Counted from the first letter of the stretch, positions 25,770 to 35,977 are shown. The stretch is 64,000 nt of DNA from Lysobacterales bacterium (GCA_019187485.1 JABAQR010000012.1:41067-105066); one strand, 5' to 3'. Program-made: numbers and translations. The notes: generated by a model not told the origin, from the sequence alone.

Positions 25770-26165
25770 ATGCCGATGAAGTACTTCCGTCGCCGTCGCC
25801 TGCGCCTGTCGCTCATCGTGATCGTCGCCCTGCTGTGGTCGCAGGTGCTGCTGGCGTGGCATGGCGACTGCGCCGCGGCATTGGTGGCTTCGGAGGTGTC
25901 GGCCGCCGTCGCGGTGCACGATCACTGCGTGGAACCGGGTGATCCTGCGGGCCGCGCGGTTTGCGAGGCGCACTGCAATGGGGGCGACATCACTCCGGCC
26001 TCGCCGCTGGCGGCGCTGGCGGTTCCGGCGCTACCGCCCGACCCGCTCGCCAGGATCGCCGTCGCGCTCCAGTTGGCGGGCGATGCTCCGTCGCCGACGC
26101 CCGCGCGCACGGCCGCAGCCTGGCACCGGCCCACGCACCATCGCGCGAGCGTACTCCTGATCTGA
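25770..26165 (+). CDS. Small exported Cys/His-containing protein leading the efflux operon
   Basis: 131 residues. A basic start (KYFRRRRLRLS) and a hydrophobic segment (LIVIVALLWSQVLLAWHG) give an export signal. The mature part has potential metal ligands: HGDC, HDHC and the cluster CEAHCNGGD, plus a histidine pair near the end (WHRPTHHRAS). I recognise no named family, but small periplasmic proteins of this style often accompany copper efflux genes in related bacteria. It lies 114 bases upstream of the outer-membrane factor gene, so a role in metal binding or sensing is a fair inference. ATG at 25770 or 25776. Confidence 0.6.
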   Translation: MPMKYFRRRRLRLSLIVIVALLWSQVLLAWHGDCAAALVASEVSAAVAVHDHCVEPGDPAGRAVCEAHCNGGDITPASPLAALAVPALPPDPLARIAVALQLAGDAPSPTPARTAAAWHRPTHHRASVLLI

Positions 26166-26279
26166 TCCAGAACGCCCGGATGCCTCGCATCCGGAAGCGG
26201 TGCGGCGCGCGTTGACGAGCGCGCTGGCGCCGTGTGCCGCGAACCGCATCGGTTCGCTCCTTCGGGTCTGGAGATTCGC

Positions 26280-27599
26280 ATGATTCCTTGTCTTGTGCTT
26301 CGGCGCGGCGAATTGCCGTCTGCCGTGCGCCGCACGCTGGCGTCGGCGCTGCTTGCTGTCGATCTGGTTCTTGCATCCCTTCCGTGGGCCGCTGCGCAGG
26401 CGTCGCCCGCGGAGGCAGCGCCTGGCGCCGACCTGGCATCCGTGCGCGACTTCCTGCTCGCGAACCATCCCGAGTTGCACGCGCTTCAGTTCGAGGCAGA
26501 GGCTGCCGACGCGCGCATCGGCCCGGCGGGAGCGATGCCGAATCCCATGCTGGGAGTTCGCCTCGATGGCATCGATGCGCAACGCCCCAATCCCTTGCCC
26601 GGCAAGGTCGACTTCACAACGTACAGCGTGCGCCAGACCTTTCCGCTGTGGGGCAAGCGGGAGCTGGCGCGCGGGATCGCCGGACGGGAGGCGGACGCCA
26701 TTCGTGATGAGCGTTCGGCGGTCCTGCTGGAACGTCTGGCGCAAGCCGAGTCGTCCTACGTGCGCTATTGGCACGCCGATGCGGCGCTGAAGGTGGTCGA
26801 CCGGCAGATCGACCTGCTCGGCAGCATCGAGACCGTCGCCCGCGAGCGCTACGCCCTCGGTCTGGCCGTCCAACAGGACGCGATCCGCGCCCAGGTGCTG
26901 CGCACGCGGATGCAGTCCGAGCGCATCGAGCGCATCGCGACGCGGGAAGAGGCCATGGCCCGGCTGAATGCAGGGCTCGGGCGCCCGGTGGATGCGGTCC
27001 TGACGCCGCCGGTCGGCACGCCGGTCATCGCGGTGCCGGTCGATGCGCGCGACTCGGGGCTCGCGATCCTGCGGCGGCGATCCCACCCCATGCTGCGTGC
27101 GGGAAGCACCAGGGCGGCGGCGGCCGACGACGCGCTCGCGCTGCAGCGTCGACAGTACCTGCCAGATCTCACCGTGAGCGCGGGGCTGATTCAGCAAGGC
27201 AACCGTCTGGACGGCTACGAGTTGATGCTGGAAGTCGAGATTCCCCTGCAGCGGAGCGTGCTGCGCGAACGCGAGCGCGAGGCGAGCCTGCGCCGCGACG
27301 CCGCGCACGCCCGCGCGGAGCAATCGCTGAATACGCTTGAGGCCCAGTTCGGCGAGACCTGGGCGCGCTGGACCAGTGCGCGGGCCCGACAAAGGCTGTA
27401 TCGCGACACCCTGTTGCCGCAGACCGAAGCCAATTTCGCGTCCGCGCTGGCCAGCTACCGCGTCGGGGAGGTCGATTTCGGCACCCTGCTGGAAGCCGCG
27501 GAAGCATGGCAGGGCGCGGAATTGTCGCGCCTGGATGCGCTGCGCGACGAACTCACCAACGCCGCTGATCTGCGCGCCCTGATCGGGAGTACGCCATGA
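26280..27599 (+). CDS. cusC: Outer-membrane efflux factor, TolC/CusC family
   Basis: 439 residues with a signal sequence, then two repeats of the TolC coiled-coil plan (AVLLERLAQAESSYVRYW; SLNTLEAQFGETWARWTSA), and conserved loops PNPMLGVRLDGI and VRQTFPLWGKREL. It forms the outer-membrane channel of a tripartite RND pump. GGAG lies before the ATG at 26280. Its stop overlaps the start of the adaptor gene (ATGA), showing one transcript. Unlike E. coli CusC, no lipobox cysteine is clear at the N-terminus. Confidence 0.85.
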   Translation: MIPCLVLRRGELPSAVRRTLASALLAVDLVLASLPWAAAQASPAEAAPGADLASVRDFLLANHPELHALQFEAEAADARIGPAGAMPNPMLGVRLDGIDAQRPNPLPGKVDFTTYSVRQTFPLWGKRELARGIAGREADAIRDERSAVLLERLAQAESSYVRYWHADAALKVVDRQIDLLGSIETVARERYALGLAVQQDAIRAQVLRTRMQSERIERIATREEAMARLNAGLGRPVDAVLTPPVGTPVIAVPVDARDSGLAILRRRSHPMLRAGSTRAAAADDALALQRRQYLPDLTVSAGLIQQGNRLDGYELMLEVEIPLQRSVLREREREASLRRDAAHARAEQSLNTLEAQFGETWARWTSARARQRLYRDTLLPQTEANFASALASYRVGEVDFGTLLEAAEAWQGAELSRLDALRDELTNAADLRALIGSTP

Positions 27600-28993
27600 A
27601 AACTTCGCACTGGATGGGATTCGTCATGATCGTGCTGCTGGCGCTCGGTTCCGGCTGGTGGCTGGGGCGCACCGGTGCGGCGGTCGACCCGGTGGCGCAG
27701 CAGGACTCCGCCAGCGTGGCGAAGCCGCAGCGTCGGGTACTGTACTACCGCAATCCCATGGGGCTGCCCGACACCTCGCCGGTACCGAAGAAGGACAGCA
27801 TGGGCATGGACTACCTCCCGGTCTACGACGGCGAGGCGCCGGTAGAGCCCGGAACGGTGGTGTTGCCGCCGGAGAAGGTGCAGAGACTCGGCGTGCGCAC
27901 GATGCGGGCCACCCGCGAAAGCCTGCACGTCGAGGTCCGCGCCAGTGCCAGCGTGCGGGTGGACGAGACCCGTCAATTCGCCATTGCGCCGCGCTTCGAG
28001 GGCTGGATCGAGCGTTTGCATGCCAACCAGACCGGCATGGCGGTCCGGCGCGGTCAGGCGCTGATGGTGCTCTACAGCCCGGCCTTGCTCGCCGCGCAGG
28101 AGGAGTATCGGATCGCCGACGAGGCGGCGCGCCGCCTGGATGGCGGCGACCCCTCCGGTGCTGCGGCCATGCGTCAGCTGCGCGATGCGGCGCGGATCCG
28201 CCTGCGCAACTGGCAGGCGACCGGTGCCCGGCTGGGCGGCACGGGCGATCCGGCGCGGCTGGCGATCGTGGCGCCGGCCGACGCGGTGGTCGTCGACAAG
28301 CCCGTGGTCGAGGGTGAGCGCTTCGAGGCCGGACAGACGGTGCTGCGGCTCGTCGACCTGTCGAGTGTCTGGGTGGTGGCGGAGGTGCCGGTCTCGCAGG
28401 CCGCCGAACTGGGCACGGGACAAAGGGCCCGCTTCGAAACCCCGAGTCTGCCCGGGGAAGTTCGCGAAGGGCGCATCGACTTCATCCAGCCGCTGGTCGA
28501 TCCCGGCAGCCGGACCGTCGCGGTGCGCCTGGTTCTGCCGAATCCGGACGGGATGTTGCGCCCGGGCCTCTTTGGTGAGGTGTTGTTGCTGGGTCGCCCG
28601 GACGACCTCGCGACGGTCGTCCCGCGCTCGGCGGTGATCGACAGTGGCACCCGGCAGGTTGTGCTGGTGGAGATCGCCGAAGGGCGCTTCGAGCCGCGTA
28701 CGGTGCGTCTGGGGCGTCGCGCGGCGGATCGCGTCGCCGTGCTCGAAGGCCTGGCCGAGGGCGAGACCGTGGTCGTGTCGGCCAATTTCCTGATCGATGC
28801 CGAGAGCAACCTCAGTTCCGCCCTGCAGGGACTGGAGCCTGCCGCCGGAACCGATGCGATGCACTCGCACGGAGGCGCGGAGAAGCCGGTCGAAGCGGTC
28901 GATCATTCCGGACATCGGCACGGCGCATCGGACGACGGCGCGGTCGAGCCGGATCCGGCCGACCCGCACGCCGGCCACCATCAGGGGCACTGA
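27596..28993 (+). CDS. cusB: RND periplasmic adaptor, CusB family
   Basis: 465 residues: an N-terminal membrane anchor, then a metal-binding segment (YYRNPMGLPDTSPVPKKD, SMGMDYLPVYDG) resembling the heavy-metal-binding domain of CusB-like adaptors but without its cysteines, a hairpin and lipoyl-type half motifs (FEGWIERLHANQTGMAVRRGQ; ADAVVVDKPVVEGERFEAGQ), and barrel domains. The last 35 residues are His-rich (HSHGG, HSGHRHG, HAGHHQGH), likely metal ligands. The adaptor joins the inner-membrane pump to the outer channel and may hand over Cu(I)/Ag(I). Confidence 0.87.
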   Translation: MKTSHWMGFVMIVLLALGSGWWLGRTGAAVDPVAQQDSASVAKPQRRVLYYRNPMGLPDTSPVPKKDSMGMDYLPVYDGEAPVEPGTVVLPPEKVQRLGVRTMRATRESLHVEVRASASVRVDETRQFAIAPRFEGWIERLHANQTGMAVRRGQALMVLYSPALLAAQEEYRIADEAARRLDGGDPSGAAAMRQLRDAARIRLRNWQATGARLGGTGDPARLAIVAPADAVVVDKPVVEGERFEAGQTVLRLVDLSSVWVVAEVPVSQAAELGTGQRARFETPSLPGEVREGRIDFIQPLVDPGSRTVAVRLVLPNPDGMLRPGLFGEVLLLGRPDDLATVVPRSAVIDSGTRQVVLVEIAEGRFEPRTVRLGRRAADRVAVLEGLAEGETVVVSANFLIDAESNLSSALQGLEPAAGTDAMHSHGGAEKPVEAVDHSGHRHGASDDGAVEPDPADPHAGHHQGH

Positions 28994-28994
28994 C

Positions 28995-31900
28995 ATGCTC
29001 GCCCGCCTGATCGAATGGTCGACCCGCAACGCCTTTCTGGTCCTCGTGCTGTCGCTCGCGCTGACCTTTGCCGGCATCTACGCGGTGCTGCGCACACCCC
29101 TGGACGCCTTGCCCGACCTCTCGGACGTGCAGGTGATCGTGTTCACCGAAGTGCCTGGGCAAGGACCGCAGGTGGTCGAGGATCAGGTCACTTATCCGCT
29201 GACCACGGCCATGCTGGCGGTGCCGAAGTCGAAGGTGGTGCGTGGCTTCTCCTTCTTCGGAGCCTCTTTCGTTTACGTGATCTTCGAGGATGGCACGGAC
29301 CTCTACTGGGCGCGCTCGCGCGTGCTCGAGTACCTGAACTTCGCCTCGCAGAAGTTGCCGAAGGGGGTAACGCCGACGCTGGGCCCGGACGCCACCGGCG
29401 TCGGCTGGGTCTATCAGTACGCGCTGCTGGGCGAGCAGCGCTCGCTCGACGAATTGCGCGCCACTCAGGATTGGTATGTCCGTTACCAGCTGGCCAAGGC
29501 ACCGGGCGTTGCCGAAGTGGCCAGCGTCGGCGGCTTCGTGCGCCAGTACTCGGTCACCGTCGACCCCACGCGTCTGCGCCAGTACGGCATCGGCCTCGAC
29601 CGCGTGATGCAGGCCATCGCGCAGAGCAACCGCGACGTCGGCGGACGCATCGTCGAGATGAGCGAAACCGAGTACATGGTGCGCGGCCGCGGCTATCTGC
29701 GCGGCATCGGCGACTTGGAAGCGCTGGTGCTGAAGGCCGATGGCGGCACGCCGGTGACCATCGCCGATGTCGCCCGGGTCGAGCTGGTGCCCGACGAGCG
29801 CCGCGGGATCGCCGAACTGGATGGCGAGGGCGAGGTCGTCGGGGGCATCGCAGTCGCACGCTTCGGTGAGAACGCGTTGGCGGTGATCGAGGGGCTGAAG
29901 ACCAAGATCGCCGAGATCGCCGGCGGTCTGCCCGAGGGTGTCTCCCTGCGTACGGTCTACGACCGCTCCGACCTCATCCATCGCGCCATCGCCACGCTGC
30001 GCTGGACGCTCATCGAAGAGGGCCTGATCGTCGCGGCGGTCTGCGTGCTGTTCCTGTTTCACGCGCGCAGTGCGCTGGTGGCGATCGTGATGTTGCCGAT
30101 CGGCGTGCTGATCGCTTTTCTGGCCATGCGCGTGCTTGGCATGAACTCCAACATCATGAGCCTCGGCGGCATCGCCATCGCCATCGGCGCGATGGTCGAT
30201 GCGGCGATCGTGATGATCGAGAACGCGCACAAACACATCGAGCGCGACGATGGCAGCACGTCGCGGCTGCGCCTGATCGTCGATGCCTGTCGCGAAGTCG
30301 GGCCGGCGTTGTTCTTCAGCCTGGCGATCATCACCGTCTCCTTCCTGCCGGTGTTCGCGCTGGAAGCGCAGGAGGGCCGGCTGTTCCATCCGCTGGCCTT
30401 TACCAAGACCTTCGCGATGGCCGGCGGCGCGCTGCTCTCGGTCACCCTGGTGCCGGTGCTGATGCTGCTGTTCGTGCGCGGCAGGATCCTTCCCGAAGCG
30501 AGAAACCCGTTGAACCGCCTGTTGATCGCGCTGTACCGGCCGGTGATCGCCGTGGTGCTGAGGTTCAAGGGGACGACGTTGTTTGCCGCATTCGTGCTGC
30601 TGCTGGTCACGGCGTGGCCGGCCGCGCGTCTGGGCAGCGAGTTCATGCCCACCCTCAACGAAGGCACGCTGTTGTACATGCCGGCCTCGTTGCCGGGGAT
30701 GTCGCCGACCAAGGCCGCCGAGTTGCTGCAGCAGCAGGATCGCATCCTCAAGTCCTTCCCCGAGGTCGAGTCGGTGTTCGGCAAGGCCGGCCGCGCCCTG
30801 ACCGCGACCGATCCCGCGCCGCTGGAGATGTTCGAGACGGTCATCCACCTCAAGCCGGAGGATCGGTGGCGAGCCGGCATGACGCTGGACGAGCTCATCG
30901 CGCAGATGGATCGCGCCCTGCAATTCCCCGGCATCGCCAACTCCTGGACCATGCCGATCAAGGCGCGCACCGACATGCTCGCGACCGGCATCCGCACGCC
31001 GATCGGCATCAAGATTTTCGGCACCGACCTGGGCGAAATGGAGCGGCTGGCGAAGCGCATCGAAGCGGTCGTTCGCGAAGTGCCGGGCACGAGCAGCGCC
31101 TATGCCGAACGCCTGACCGGCGGCTACTACCTCGACCTCGAGCCCGATTTGTCGCACCTCGCGCGCTATGGGCTCACGGTCGGTGCGGTCCAGGAAGTCA
31201 TTTCCGCCGCACTCGGCGGTGAAGTGGTCACGACCACCGTCGAGGGTCGTGAACGTTTCGGGGTGATCGTGCGCTACCCGCGCGAACTACGCGACACCCC
31301 CGAGGCGATCGCCACCCAGGTGCTGGTCCCGACCGCGGATGGCGCCCAGATCCCACTCGGCGAGCTGGCGCGGATCGTCATCCGCAAGGGCGCGCCCGCG
31401 ATCCGCACCGAGAACGCACTGCTCTCGGCCTATCTCTATGTGGATACGCACGAATCCGATCTCGGGGCTTACGTGCGGCGCGCGCAGGAGGCCGTCGCCC
31501 GCGAGGTGAGTTTTCCGGCCGGCCATTACCTGACCTGGAGCGGTCAGTACGAGTACATGCAGCGCGCCATCGCGAAGATGAAAATCGTGGTGCCGCTGAC
31601 GCTGGCGATCATCTTCCTGCTGCTCTATCTCAACTTCCGAAGAGTCACCGAGTCGCTGATCGTGATGCTGTCGGTGCCATTCGCCCTGGTGGGCGGGGTT
31701 TGGATGATCTGGGCGCTGGCCTACAACCTCAGCGTGGCGGTTGCGGTCGGCTTCATCGCCCTGGCCGGGGTGGCCGCGGAAACCGGGGTGGTCATGCTGA
31801 TCTATCTCGATCACGCGCTCGATCGGCGTGCGCAGCGCCGGCGCGAGCGCGGTGAGTCCCTGACCGCCGCGGATCTCACCGAGGCCATCATCGAGGGCGC

Positions 31901-32168
31901 GGTCGAGCGCGTGCGGCCCAAGATGATGACCGTGGTGGCGATCATGGCCGGTCTGCTGCCGATCATGTGGAGCAGCGGCACCGGATCGGAAGTCATGCGC
32001 CGGATTGCCGCGCCGATGGTGGGCGGCATGCTGTCGTCCACCCTCCTGACGTTGGCCGTGATTCCCGCGATCTACGCCCTGGTCAAGCGGCGCCAGATCA
32101 TCGTGTCCGGATGGGATGCGCAGTCCCGGAAGTCTCCGATCGACGCGTTGACGAGCCGGAGCCCTTGA
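28995..32168 (+). CDS. cusA: Heavy-metal RND transporter, CusA family
   Basis: 1057 residues, the standard HME-RND plan: 12 membrane helices and two large periplasmic loops. The opening IEWSTRNAFLVLVLSLALT, the segment SWTMPIKARTDMLATGIRTP and ALAGVAAETGVVMLIYLDHA follow CusA closely, favouring monovalent copper/silver over the divalent CzcA group. It exports ions by proton antiport through CusB and CusC. The ATG lies one base after the adaptor stop. No CusF chaperone or CusRS sensor is present in the window. Confidence 0.9.
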   Translation: MLARLIEWSTRNAFLVLVLSLALTFAGIYAVLRTPLDALPDLSDVQVIVFTEVPGQGPQVVEDQVTYPLTTAMLAVPKSKVVRGFSFFGASFVYVIFEDGTDLYWARSRVLEYLNFASQKLPKGVTPTLGPDATGVGWVYQYALLGEQRSLDELRATQDWYVRYQLAKAPGVAEVASVGGFVRQYSVTVDPTRLRQYGIGLDRVMQAIAQSNRDVGGRIVEMSETEYMVRGRGYLRGIGDLEALVLKADGGTPVTIADVARVELVPDERRGIAELDGEGEVVGGIAVARFGENALAVIEGLKTKIAEIAGGLPEGVSLRTVYDRSDLIHRAIATLRWTLIEEGLIVAAVCVLFLFHARSALVAIVMLPIGVLIAFLAMRVLGMNSNIMSLGGIAIAIGAMVDAAIVMIENAHKHIERDDGSTSRLRLIVDACREVGPALFFSLAIITVSFLPVFALEAQEGRLFHPLAFTKTFAMAGGALLSVTLVPVLMLLFVRGRILPEARNPLNRLLIALYRPVIAVVLRFKGTTLFAAFVLLLVTAWPAARLGSEFMPTLNEGTLLYMPASLPGMSPTKAAELLQQQDRILKSFPEVESVFGKAGRALTATDPAPLEMFETVIHLKPEDRWRAGMTLDELIAQMDRALQFPGIANSWTMPIKARTDMLATGIRTPIGIKIFGTDLGEMERLAKRIEAVVREVPGTSSAYAERLTGGYYLDLEPDLSHLARYGLTVGAVQEVISAALGGEVVTTTVEGRERFGVIVRYPRELRDTPEAIATQVLVPTADGAQIPLGELARIVIRKGAPAIRTENALLSAYLYVDTHESDLGAYVRRAQEAVAREVSFPAGHYLTWSGQYEYMQRAIAKMKIVVPLTLAIIFLLLYLNFRRVTESLIVMLSVPFALVGGVWMIWALAYNLSVAVAVGFIALAGVAAETGVVMLIYLDHALDRRAQRRRERGESLTAADLTEAIIEGAVERVRPKMMTVVAIMAGLLPIMWSSGTGSEVMRRIAAPMVGGMLSSTLLTLAVIPAIYALVKRRQIIVSGWDAQSRKSPIDALTSRSP

Positions 32169-32506
32169 CCCCGGCGTATCCGCCACCGCCGACCCCGGGA
32201 ACAGACTCATCGCCAGCGCCGCAATCACCACTCGGCAGCAGATCGAGGGCAGGGCAGGGCGGTCCGGTGGCGATCGGCACGTCTAGCGTGACGGGGCGAG
32301 GACGAAGATCGCCGATCTTCCTTCGACGCCAGTCGCTAAGGTCGGAAAGCAGAGCTCCGGCCTCCCTGCGTGCATCGAAGGCGCGAATGGCGGTTCCTCC
32401 CTCGCCGCGGGCGCCTCCGTGGGGTTCGCCCCCGCCGCGCAGCGCGCCGGCGGCGCTATGATCCGCGCCGCCGGCGGCGCGGGCCGCCCTGTCGTCGAGC
32501 CGACCG
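32169..32506. other. Intergenic space after cusA
   Basis: 338 bases without a supported gene. The only structure seen is a short dyad, gaagatcg-c-cgatcttc at 32304-32320, with no T-run after it. It could end the efflux transcript weakly. Confidence 0.4.
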
Positions 32507-34030
32507 ATGTCCGCCACCCAGCCGCTGTCCCGTTCCGCCGCCGAAGCCATGTCGATGCAGGCCTGGTTTGCACGCTTTCGCGCGCACACCATTGGCGTCG
32601 ACGTACCCTTCGAGTCGCCCTATGGCCGCCGGCGCATGCTGTACGCGGACTGGATCGCGAGCGGGCGGATGTATGCACCGATCGAGGATCTGATGCGCCA
32701 CCGCATCGCGCCCTTCGTCGGCAACACCCACACCGAAACCAGCGAGGCCGGGAGCACCATGACCCGCGCCTACCATCACGCGCTCGGCGTCATCAAGCGT
32801 CACGTCAATGCCGGTCGCGAGGACGCGGTGGTCAGCTACGGCTCGGGCATGACCGCGGTGGTCAACAAGTTCCAGCGCATCCTCGGTCTGCGCGTGCACG
32901 AGAACTATCTCGACCGCGTGCGCCCGCCCGAACACGAGCGGCCGGTCGTGTTCATCACCCACATGGAGCACCACTCGAACCAGACCTCCTGGCTGGAGAC
33001 GATCTGCGAGGTGCGTGTGATCCCGGCGGATGCGGACGGGTTGGTCGATCTCGCCGGCCTGGACGCGTTGCTCTCCGAGTACCGCGAGCGCCCGGTCAAG
33101 ATCGCGTCGGTGACCTCCTGCTCGAATGTCACCGGCTTGTTCACGCCCTACCACGAGATCGCCGAACGCATGCACCGCGCGGGCGGGCTGTGCTTCGTCG
33201 ACTTCGCAGCAAGCGCGCCTTACATCGACATCGACATGCATCCGGCCGGGCGCCCGGACGCCTGCCTGGACGCGATCTTCTTCTCGCCGCACAAGTTCCT
33301 CGGCGGACCAGGCACCAGCGGTGTGCTGATCTTCAACAAGCGCCTGTACCGCAACCGGATCCCGGACAACCCCGGCGGCGGCACGGTCGACTGGACCAAT
33401 CCCTGGGGCCAGCACAAGTACGTGGACGACGTCGAATCCCGCGAGGACGGCGGCACCCCGGGCTTCCTGCAGGCGATCCGCACCGCGTTCTGCATCCAGC
33501 TCAAGGAAGCGATGGGCACGCGCAACATCCTTGCCCGCGAGCGTGAACAGCTCGATCTGATCTGGCCGCTCCTCACCGCGATTCCCGGCCTGCACGTTCT
33601 CGCGGGCCACCAGCGCGAGCGCATCGGCTGCATCAGCTTCTACATCGACGACCTGCACTACAACCTCGCGGTGCGCCTGCTCAACGACCGCTACGGGATC
33701 CAGGTGCGTGGCGGTTGCTCCTGCGCCGGCACTTACGGGCACTACCTGTTGCAGGTCAGCCGCGAGCACAGCAAGTCGATCACCGACCAGATCAGTTGCG
33801 GGATCCTTTCCGAGAAACCCGGCTGGGTGCGCTTGTCGCTGCATCCGACGATGACCGACGCCGAGATTCTGTTCATCGCCGATGCGCTCGGTGAACTGGC
33901 AGCGAAGCATGGCGAGTGGGCGCGCGATTATCGCTATTGCCCGCGCAGCAATGAGTACACGCACGTCGGCCATTGCGGGCGCGACGACACGGGCGCGCGG
34001 GTGGCGGCGTGGTTCGGCAAGCTCGTCTGA
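32507..34030 (+). CDS. Class V aminotransferase-fold PLP enzyme (cysteine desulfurase-like)
   Basis: 507 residues. The PLP lysine stands in FFSPHKFLGGPGTSG; cofactor contacts appear in VTSCSNVTG and CFVDFAASAPYID. A cysteine-containing segment GGCSCAGTYGHY lies where cysteine desulfurases keep the catalytic loop, but its setting differs from NifS/SufS, and the protein is about 100 residues longer with an N-terminal extension and a Cys/His-containing C-terminus (RYCPRSNEYTHVGHCGRD). No Fe-S cluster genes are nearby. Fold is sure; substrate is not. Confidence 0.8.
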   Translation: MSATQPLSRSAAEAMSMQAWFARFRAHTIGVDVPFESPYGRRRMLYADWIASGRMYAPIEDLMRHRIAPFVGNTHTETSEAGSTMTRAYHHALGVIKRHVNAGREDAVVSYGSGMTAVVNKFQRILGLRVHENYLDRVRPPEHERPVVFITHMEHHSNQTSWLETICEVRVIPADADGLVDLAGLDALLSEYRERPVKIASVTSCSNVTGLFTPYHEIAERMHRAGGLCFVDFAASAPYIDIDMHPAGRPDACLDAIFFSPHKFLGGPGTSGVLIFNKRLYRNRIPDNPGGGTVDWTNPWGQHKYVDDVESREDGGTPGFLQAIRTAFCIQLKEAMGTRNILAREREQLDLIWPLLTAIPGLHVLAGHQRERIGCISFYIDDLHYNLAVRLLNDRYGIQVRGGCSCAGTYGHYLLQVSREHSKSITDQISCGILSEKPGWVRLSLHPTMTDAEILFIADALGELAAKHGEWARDYRYCPRSNEYTHVGHCGRDDTGARVAAWFGKLV

Positions 34031-34225
34031 AGCATGCGGCGAGGTTCCAGGACCGCCGCACGCCAACGACAGTTCGGTTCCCGACGGACCGGCGCCACCG
34101 ACCGCCAGCGCCGCATCGCTCTCCGGTATCGGCGTAAACGCAGACAAACCGGAAACCCGGAGCCGGCATCCGATCGGCGCGCCGTCTGCATAGACATCCT
34201 CATCCGGTCGCCCGTGCCCTTGCCC

Positions 34226-35977
34226 ATGCGTTGCCTGCTGCTGTCGCTGTTGGTCCTCGCCGCTGGCCTGGCGCGCCCGCTCGGCGCCGCCGACGGCTCC
34301 GGCATCGGCTGGCTGCGCGATGATCGCGCCGCTTTCGCCCAGGCCCGCACGCAGGGGCGTTTCGTGCTGCTTTACCTGGAAGCCGTGTGGTGCCACTGGT
34401 GCCACGTGATGGACCAGCAGACCTATGCCGATGCGCGTGTGCGCAAGCTGCTGGACGCGCACTACCTGACCCTGCGCATCGATCAGGACAGCCGCCCGGA
34501 CCTTGCCAACCGCTACCGCGATTACGGCTGGCCGGCGACCATCGTGTTCGCGCCCGATGGCAGCGAGATCGTGAAACGCCGCGGGTACATCGCGCCGGAG
34601 AACTTCGCGCGACTGCTGCAGGCCATCGTCGACGACCCCACGCCTGAGCGCGGCGATCACCGCGACGAGGACGCACCGCCGTCACCCACCGGTACGCTGC
34701 CGGAAGCGTTGCGCACGGAGTTGCAGCGGCGCCACGAGGACAGTTACGACGAGCGCCTCGGCGGTCTGGACCATCGGCTCAAGTTCATCGAGCGCGACAG
34801 CGTCGAGTGGGCGCTGACCCTGGCGCAGCAAGGCGACGCGCAGGAGCGGGCACGCGCCGAGCAGACCCTCGACGCCGCACTCGCCCTGCTCGACCCGGTC
34901 TGGGGCGGCTTCTACCAGTACTCCACCCAGGGCGACTGGCGCCACCCGCACTATGAAAAGTTGACGACACTGCAAGGCGAGTACCTGCGCATCTACGCAC
35001 TCGGCTGCGCCGTGCTCGGCCGGCCACGCTTCTGCGCCGCCGCGCAGCGGGTGCGCGCCTACGCCCACACCTTCCTGCGCGCACCCGGTGGCGGCTACCG
35101 CGCCAGCCAGGATGCCGACGTGCGTCCCGGCGAGCATAGCGCCGCGTACTTCGCCCTGGATGACGCCGGCCGGCGCGCGATCGGCGTGCCGCGCGTCGCC
35201 CCGCAGGTCTACGCCCGCGAGACCGGCGCCATGATCGAGGCGCTCGCCACGCTGTCCGAAGTCACCGGCGACCGCGGCGCCCTCGCCGACGCGAAGGCCG
35301 CTGCGGAATGGGCTCTGCGCGAGCGCCGCAACCCGGATGCCAGTTACCGCCACGATGCGCGCGACCCCGGCGGACCTTACCTCGGCGACAGCCTGCGCAT
35401 GGCGCGCGCCCTGCTGGCGCTGTACCGCGCCGACGGCGAGCGCCGCTGGCTCGCCGAATCGCTGGCGACCACCCGCCGCATCGACGCCCTGTTCCGCACC
35501 CGCGCGGGCTTTGCCAGCGCCGTGCAGGGCGACGCGCCGATCGCCCCGCTGCCCACCATCGAGGAGCAGATCTCGCTGGCACGCCACGCCAACCTGCTCG
35601 CCCACTACAGCGGCGATGCATCCCTGCGCGCCACCGCTGAACACGCCCTGGCCTGGCTCGCGAAGGAAGAGATCGCCCTGGCCGCCTTCACCGAAGCCGG
35701 CATCCTGCAAGCCGAACAGGAACTGGCCCGCGCTCCGCTGCATCTGACCGTGGTCGGTGCGCGCGACGACGCGCTGGCCCGCGCCCTGCACCGCGCGGCG
35801 CAGGCACGGCCTGGCAGCTACAAGCGCGTCGACTGGTGGGATCGGCGCGAAGGCCCGCTGCCGAATCCGGATGTACGCTATCCGGTCCTGAAGCGCGCCG
35901 CCGCCTTCGTTTGCAACGACCGCCAGTGCTCGCTGCCGATCCACGATCCCGAAGGCGTGGCGGCCTACTTCGAGTAG
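34226..35977 (+). CDS. Exported DUF255/thioredoxin-fold protein (YyaL-like)
   Basis: 583 residues. After a signal peptide (LLLSLLVLAAGLARPLGA) comes a thioredoxin-like domain with VWCHWCHVMDQQTY, the Cys-His-Trp-Cys motif of DUF255, and IDQDSRPDLANRY. The larger C-terminal part (from about 160) is an alpha-barrel resembling the glycosidase-like region of YyaL/spermatogenesis-associated protein 20, e.g. GGFYQYSTQGDW, HYEKLTTLQGEYL and a GYRASQDAD block. YyaL proteins are usually about 690 residues and cytoplasmic; export and shortening here are notable. An in-frame GTG at 34214 is an alternative start. Function in the family is unknown. Confidence 0.75.
   Translation: MRCLLLSLLVLAAGLARPLGAADGSGIGWLRDDRAAFAQARTQGRFVLLYLEAVWCHWCHVMDQQTYADARVRKLLDAHYLTLRIDQDSRPDLANRYRDYGWPATIVFAPDGSEIVKRRGYIAPENFARLLQAIVDDPTPERGDHRDEDAPPSPTGTLPEALRTELQRRHEDSYDERLGGLDHRLKFIERDSVEWALTLAQQGDAQERARAEQTLDAALALLDPVWGGFYQYSTQGDWRHPHYEKLTTLQGEYLRIYALGCAVLGRPRFCAAAQRVRAYAHTFLRAPGGGYRASQDADVRPGEHSAAYFALDDAGRRAIGVPRVAPQVYARETGAMIEALATLSEVTGDRGALADAKAAAEWALRERRNPDASYRHDARDPGGPYLGDSLRMARALLALYRADGERRWLAESLATTRRIDALFRTRAGFASAVQGDAPIAPLPTIEEQISLARHANLLAHYSGDASLRATAEHALAWLAKEEIALAAFTEAGILQAEQELARAPLHLTVVGARDDALARALHRAAQARPGSYKRVDWWDRREGPLPNPDVRYPVLKRAAAFVCNDRQCSLPIHDPEGVAAYFE

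Noticed and set aside
32507..34030. Calling the class V enzyme SufS/IscS
   Set aside because: Length, the cysteine-loop setting and the absence of Fe-S assembly genes do not support it.
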